Shown in pieces: positions 15,085 to 17,574 of a stretch of DNA of 17,574 nt. This stretch comes from Pseudomonadota bacterium (GTDB lineage Bacteria; Pseudomonadota; Gammaproteobacteria; Xanthomonadales; Rhodanobacteraceae): the NCBI GenBank assembly GCA_023430685.1, contig JAEYZH010000027.1:1-17574 (forward strand), read 5' to 3'. The notes beneath the pieces are model-generated. The model worked only from the letters and a program-made list of their open reading frames with translations. It was not told the origin of the DNA and did not search any database. Position 1 is the first letter of the stretch, and each line of letters opens with the position of its first letter. Both the position numbers and the translations under genes were made by a program.

Positions 15085-15222
15085 CGTTCATGTCGAAACA
15101 GGCCAGCGCCGGGCACGTTTCGGGCAGTGCGCAGGCCAGCGAACCGGCACTGCAAATCCGATTGCAAACTGTGGTAGCGGTCTGTTACGGTCTCGTGCGT
15201 TGTACCGTCCCACAAATAACTT

Positions 15223-15228
15223 GGGGAG
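15223..15228 (+). promoter_or_regulatory. Ribosome binding site of the secreted protein gene
   Basis: GGGGAG lies 10 nt before the ATG at 15239. It supports this start, which opens directly into a signal peptide. The preceding gap (15085-15222) holds two direct repeat pairs, CAGGCCAGCG and TGCAAA, but no promoter that I can call with confidence. Confidence 0.5.
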
Positions 15229-15238
15229 TAGAACGTCC

Positions 15239-17574
15239 ATGCGCAAGTCCACCCTCGCCATCAGTGTGGCGGCTGCGTTTTCGGCGCAGGCCTTCATGGC
15301 CACCGACAACGCGACCGCCGCCGACAAGACCACGCGCCAGAAGACCTCCGGCCCGGTTCCCAACAGCAGCACGCAGTTCCCGATCCAGCCACGCGGCACG
15401 GTCCTTTATGACCAGTCCGGCACCGCGGCCAATGGCGCGGCCATCCAGTTCTCGGGCAGCGTCTACGATTCCGAAGGCGCCGACGACTTCGTCGTCACCG
15501 ATGCCAGTGGCTGGTCCGTCAGTGGGCTGAACCTGCAGACGAGCTTCAGCGCGGCGCCCCCGGGCGGCATCACCTACGACGTGAACTTCTACGCGGACAG
15601 CGGAGGCGCTCCCGGCGCGACGGCAGCGTGCTCGTATCCCGGCATCTCCGGCACGCTCGACGGCACGGCGACCGCGCTTTCGATCTCGTTGCCCGCGCCC
15701 TGCGATCTTGCGCAGGGGACCTACTGGCTCTCGGTCGTGCCGAACATGACCTGGCCGCCGCAGTTCTTCTGGTCGCTCGACGCCAACGCGACGATCGGCG
15801 CTCCGGGCCAGTGGCGCAACCCGGGTGACGGCTACGCCAGCGGCTGCACCGCATGGTCGCCGACGACCGCATGCGGATTCGTCGAAACCAACTACCTGTT
15901 CCAGGTCATCGGCGCAGTCGGTGGCGGCGGTGGCGGCTGCAACGCGGGCGAACTCTGCCTCGAAGTCACGCTCGGCACCGACACGACGACCGGTGCATGC
16001 GGCACGACCGACACGCTCGACGTCAGCGTCGGCGATCAGGTCAACTACTGCTACACCGTCACCAACGACACCGGCACCACGCTCCAGTTCCACACGCTCG
16101 TCGACAACGTCAACGGCACGATCTTCAGCCTGTTGCCCCAGACCCTCGCCGATGGCGCGACGTTCCAGTACAACCGCATCACCACGGCCGGCGCGACCGA
16201 AGTCGTGACCTCGACCTGGACCGCGCAGGATGTTCCGCCGGGTTACACCGCCGAAGTCACGGGCGGCGGCGGCACGATTACCGACCGCGTGTTCTGCGAC
16301 GGCTTCGACGGCGTGGCCTGCGATCCGGGAGGCGGTGGAGGCGGCTTCGTCGACATCAGCGGCAGCGGCACGCCGCTCGGACTCGGCGACGACGGCGAAG
16401 CCAACGTCACGATGCCGTTCTCGGTCACGCTCTATGGCACCACTTCGAACCAGCTGCGCGTCGGCAACAACGGTGCGATCCTGTTCGGCGCGACTGCCGG
16501 TGACGTCGGCTTCACGAACACGCCGCTTCCGATGGCCGGCGCAGGGCCGATGATCGCCCCGCTGTGGGACGATTTCGACGGCACCCAGGGCGACGTCTAC
16601 CACGGCACGGTCGGCACCGCTCCGAACCGCCAGTTCGTCGTGCAGTGGCACAATCGCGCGCACTACCCCGGCTCGGGCAACACCGACGGCGCGACGTTCG
16701 AAGTCGTGTTCGATGAAGCCACCGGCGGCATCTCGTTCGAGTACCTCGACGTCGCCTACAGCGCGGTCGGCAACGTCTCGTCGGATCCCGACGACTGCAC
16801 CAACGGCGTGTGCGCGACGATCGGCCTGCAGTCCGACGACTCGCTGTTCAACGAGTTCTCGTTCATGACCGCGTCGATCACCGACAACTCGGGCATCGAG
16901 TGGACGCCGACCAGCCCGACCCTGTACAGCGATGACGACACCACCACGCTGAACGTCGGCGCCCCGGATATCGAAGTCGATCCGACCTCGGTCGCGGGTA
17001 CCGTTCCGGAAGGCGGCAGCACGAGCATCGATCTCGACATCAACAATGTCGGCAATCGCGACCTCGACTGGAGCACCGAAGAAGCGCCCGGCCCGACCGC
17101 GCACTTCCCGCCGCCCGGCACGCGGTTCGCGATGCCGCTCGGCGATCCGGCACGCGCGAACATGGGTCCCGCCCCGCTCGCGCTGCGCAAGCCGGCCAAC
17201 AAGGCGCCGGGCCCGCTCGCTGCACCGAACGGCGGCGGCGTCCCGGTGTTCGCCGCGGACATCTACAACGGCACGTTCATCACGTTCGACGCACTGGTGC
17301 CGGGCGCGACCACGCAGGTCAACACGCACGACTATGCACTGGTCGGCGGCGCGTTCATCGATGGTGACTTCTCGAAGATGTACGCGATCGACGGCTTCTC
17401 CGCCGGTCACACCAACGACTTCGTGACCGTCGATACCGCAACCGGCGCGATCACCCTGATCGCGAATGCGCCAAACAGCCTCGGCGAGGGCTGGAGCAGC
17501 CTCGACTACGATTCGACCACGGGCAATCTGTACGGCGCTTCGGCGGCGTGCGGGTCGGCTTCGCACCTGTGGAC
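15239..17574 (+). CDS. Large secreted multidomain protein, 3' end outside window
   Basis: The frame is open from ATG 15239 to the window edge (778 complete codons), so the C-terminus is missing. The N-terminus MRKSTLAISVAAAFSAQAFM is a signal peptide; cleavage could follow AQA (18) or later. The mature part is rich in Gly, Thr, Asp and Ser, with predicted beta domains separated by glycine linkers (228-233, 342-345, 364-369). The regions are an N-terminal domain (about 50-225), a repeat-like domain (about 240-340), a CDGFDG motif (353-358), a NIDO-like domain (about 372-510, LRVGNNGAILFG and LWDDFDG), a DIEVDPTSVAGTV segment resembling secreted choice-of-anchor/HYDIN-type Ig domains (577-612), then a Pro/Ala linker (613-667) and the start of a possible beta-propeller (VTVDTATGAITLI). 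Most cysteines lie in close pairs. No catalytic motif is visible. A surface or extracellular role is likely; the function is unknown. Confidence 0.85.
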   Translation, partial: MRKSTLAISVAAAFSAQAFMATDNATAADKTTRQKTSGPVPNSSTQFPIQPRGTVLYDQSGTAANGAAIQFSGSVYDSEGADDFVVTDASGWSVSGLNLQTSFSAAPPGGITYDVNFYADSGGAPGATAACSYPGISGTLDGTATALSISLPAPCDLAQGTYWLSVVPNMTWPPQFFWSLDANATIGAPGQWRNPGDGYASGCTAWSPTTACGFVETNYLFQVIGAVGGGGGGCNAGELCLEVTLGTDTTTGACGTTDTLDVSVGDQVNYCYTVTNDTGTTLQFHTLVDNVNGTIFSLLPQTLADGATFQYNRITTAGATEVVTSTWTAQDVPPGYTAEVTGGGGTITDRVFCDGFDGVACDPGGGGGGFVDISGSGTPLGLGDDGEANVTMPFSVTLYGTTSNQLRVGNNGAILFGATAGDVGFTNTPLPMAGAGPMIAPLWDDFDGTQGDVYHGTVGTAPNRQFVVQWHNRAHYPGSGNTDGATFEVVFDEATGGISFEYLDVAYSAVGNVSSDPDDCTNGVCATIGLQSDDSLFNEFSFMTASITDNSGIEWTPTSPTLYSDDDTTTLNVGAPDIEVDPTSVAGTVPEGGSTSIDLDINNVGNRDLDWSTEEAPGPTAHFPPPGTRFAMPLGDPARANMGPAPLALRKPANKAPGPLAAPNGGGVPVFAADIYNGTFITFDALVPGATTQVNTHDYALVGGAFIDGDFSKMYAIDGFSAGHTNDFVTVDTATGAITLIANAPNSLGEGWSSLDYDSTTGNLYGASAACGSASHLW

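Noticed and set aside
15090..15238. Possible small gene starting at ATG 15090 between the last sulfotransferase and the secreted protein
   Set aside because: The frame does not stop before the secreted protein gene and runs on out of frame inside it. It has no ribosome binding site, and its early part looks like intergenic sequence.
15185..17566. Open frame of about 790 codons antisense to the secreted protein gene
   Set aside because: The plus frame has a signal peptide, a ribosome binding site, paired cysteines and coherent beta domains. The antisense product is Arg/Val/Gly-rich with no recognisable feature.

Overview
The window is GC-rich chromosomal DNA, with G or C at most third codon positions. 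It looks like a gammaproteobacterium of the Xanthomonadales/Lysobacterales type, perhaps Rhodanobacteraceae. That placement is inference from base composition and gene content: a Cys-type intracellular PHB depolymerase, a signal-peptide M61 peptidase, a large secreted Gly/Thr/Asp-rich protein and TPR-sulfotransferases. No RNA genes, insertion sequences, CRISPR arrays or phage genes were seen.

Layout. (1) 58-3215, minus strand: an exported M61 peptidase with a PDZ domain, whose stop codon overlaps (ATGA) the start of a YcaQ/AlkZ-type winged-helix DNA glycosylase. (2) 3216-3551: divergent intergenic region. (3) 3552-5765, plus strand: phaZ, an intracellular polyhydroxybutyrate depolymerase whose Cys183/Asp355/His388 triad is all present, then an exported cyclophilin-type prolyl isomerase. 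(4) 5842-6699, minus strand: a membrane-anchored YpfJ-type zinc metallopeptidase. (5) 6836-15067, plus strand: a tandem cluster of four genes holding five TPR-plus-sulfotransferase modules. (6) 15239 to the window end, plus strand: the first 778 codons of a large secreted multidomain protein, cut by the window edge.

The sulfotransferase cluster is the most unusual part. All five modules share one plan: TPR helices, a short linker, then a PAPS-dependent sulfotransferase domain with a 5'-phosphosulfate loop, a candidate catalytic Glu, an Asp-Lys motif and a 3'-phosphate-binding motif. The first gene is a two-module fusion. Its second sulfotransferase domain has lost the PAPS loop but stays open and in frame, so it looks like a pseudoenzyme. 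The fourth gene keeps the loop but has Ala where the others have the Ser of the 3'-phosphate motif. Adjacent genes overlap by 4 bp and 1 bp, with one 65-bp gap, so they are probably co-expressed. The substrate is unknown, and no PAPS-synthesis genes or obvious sulfated peptide gene lie in the window.
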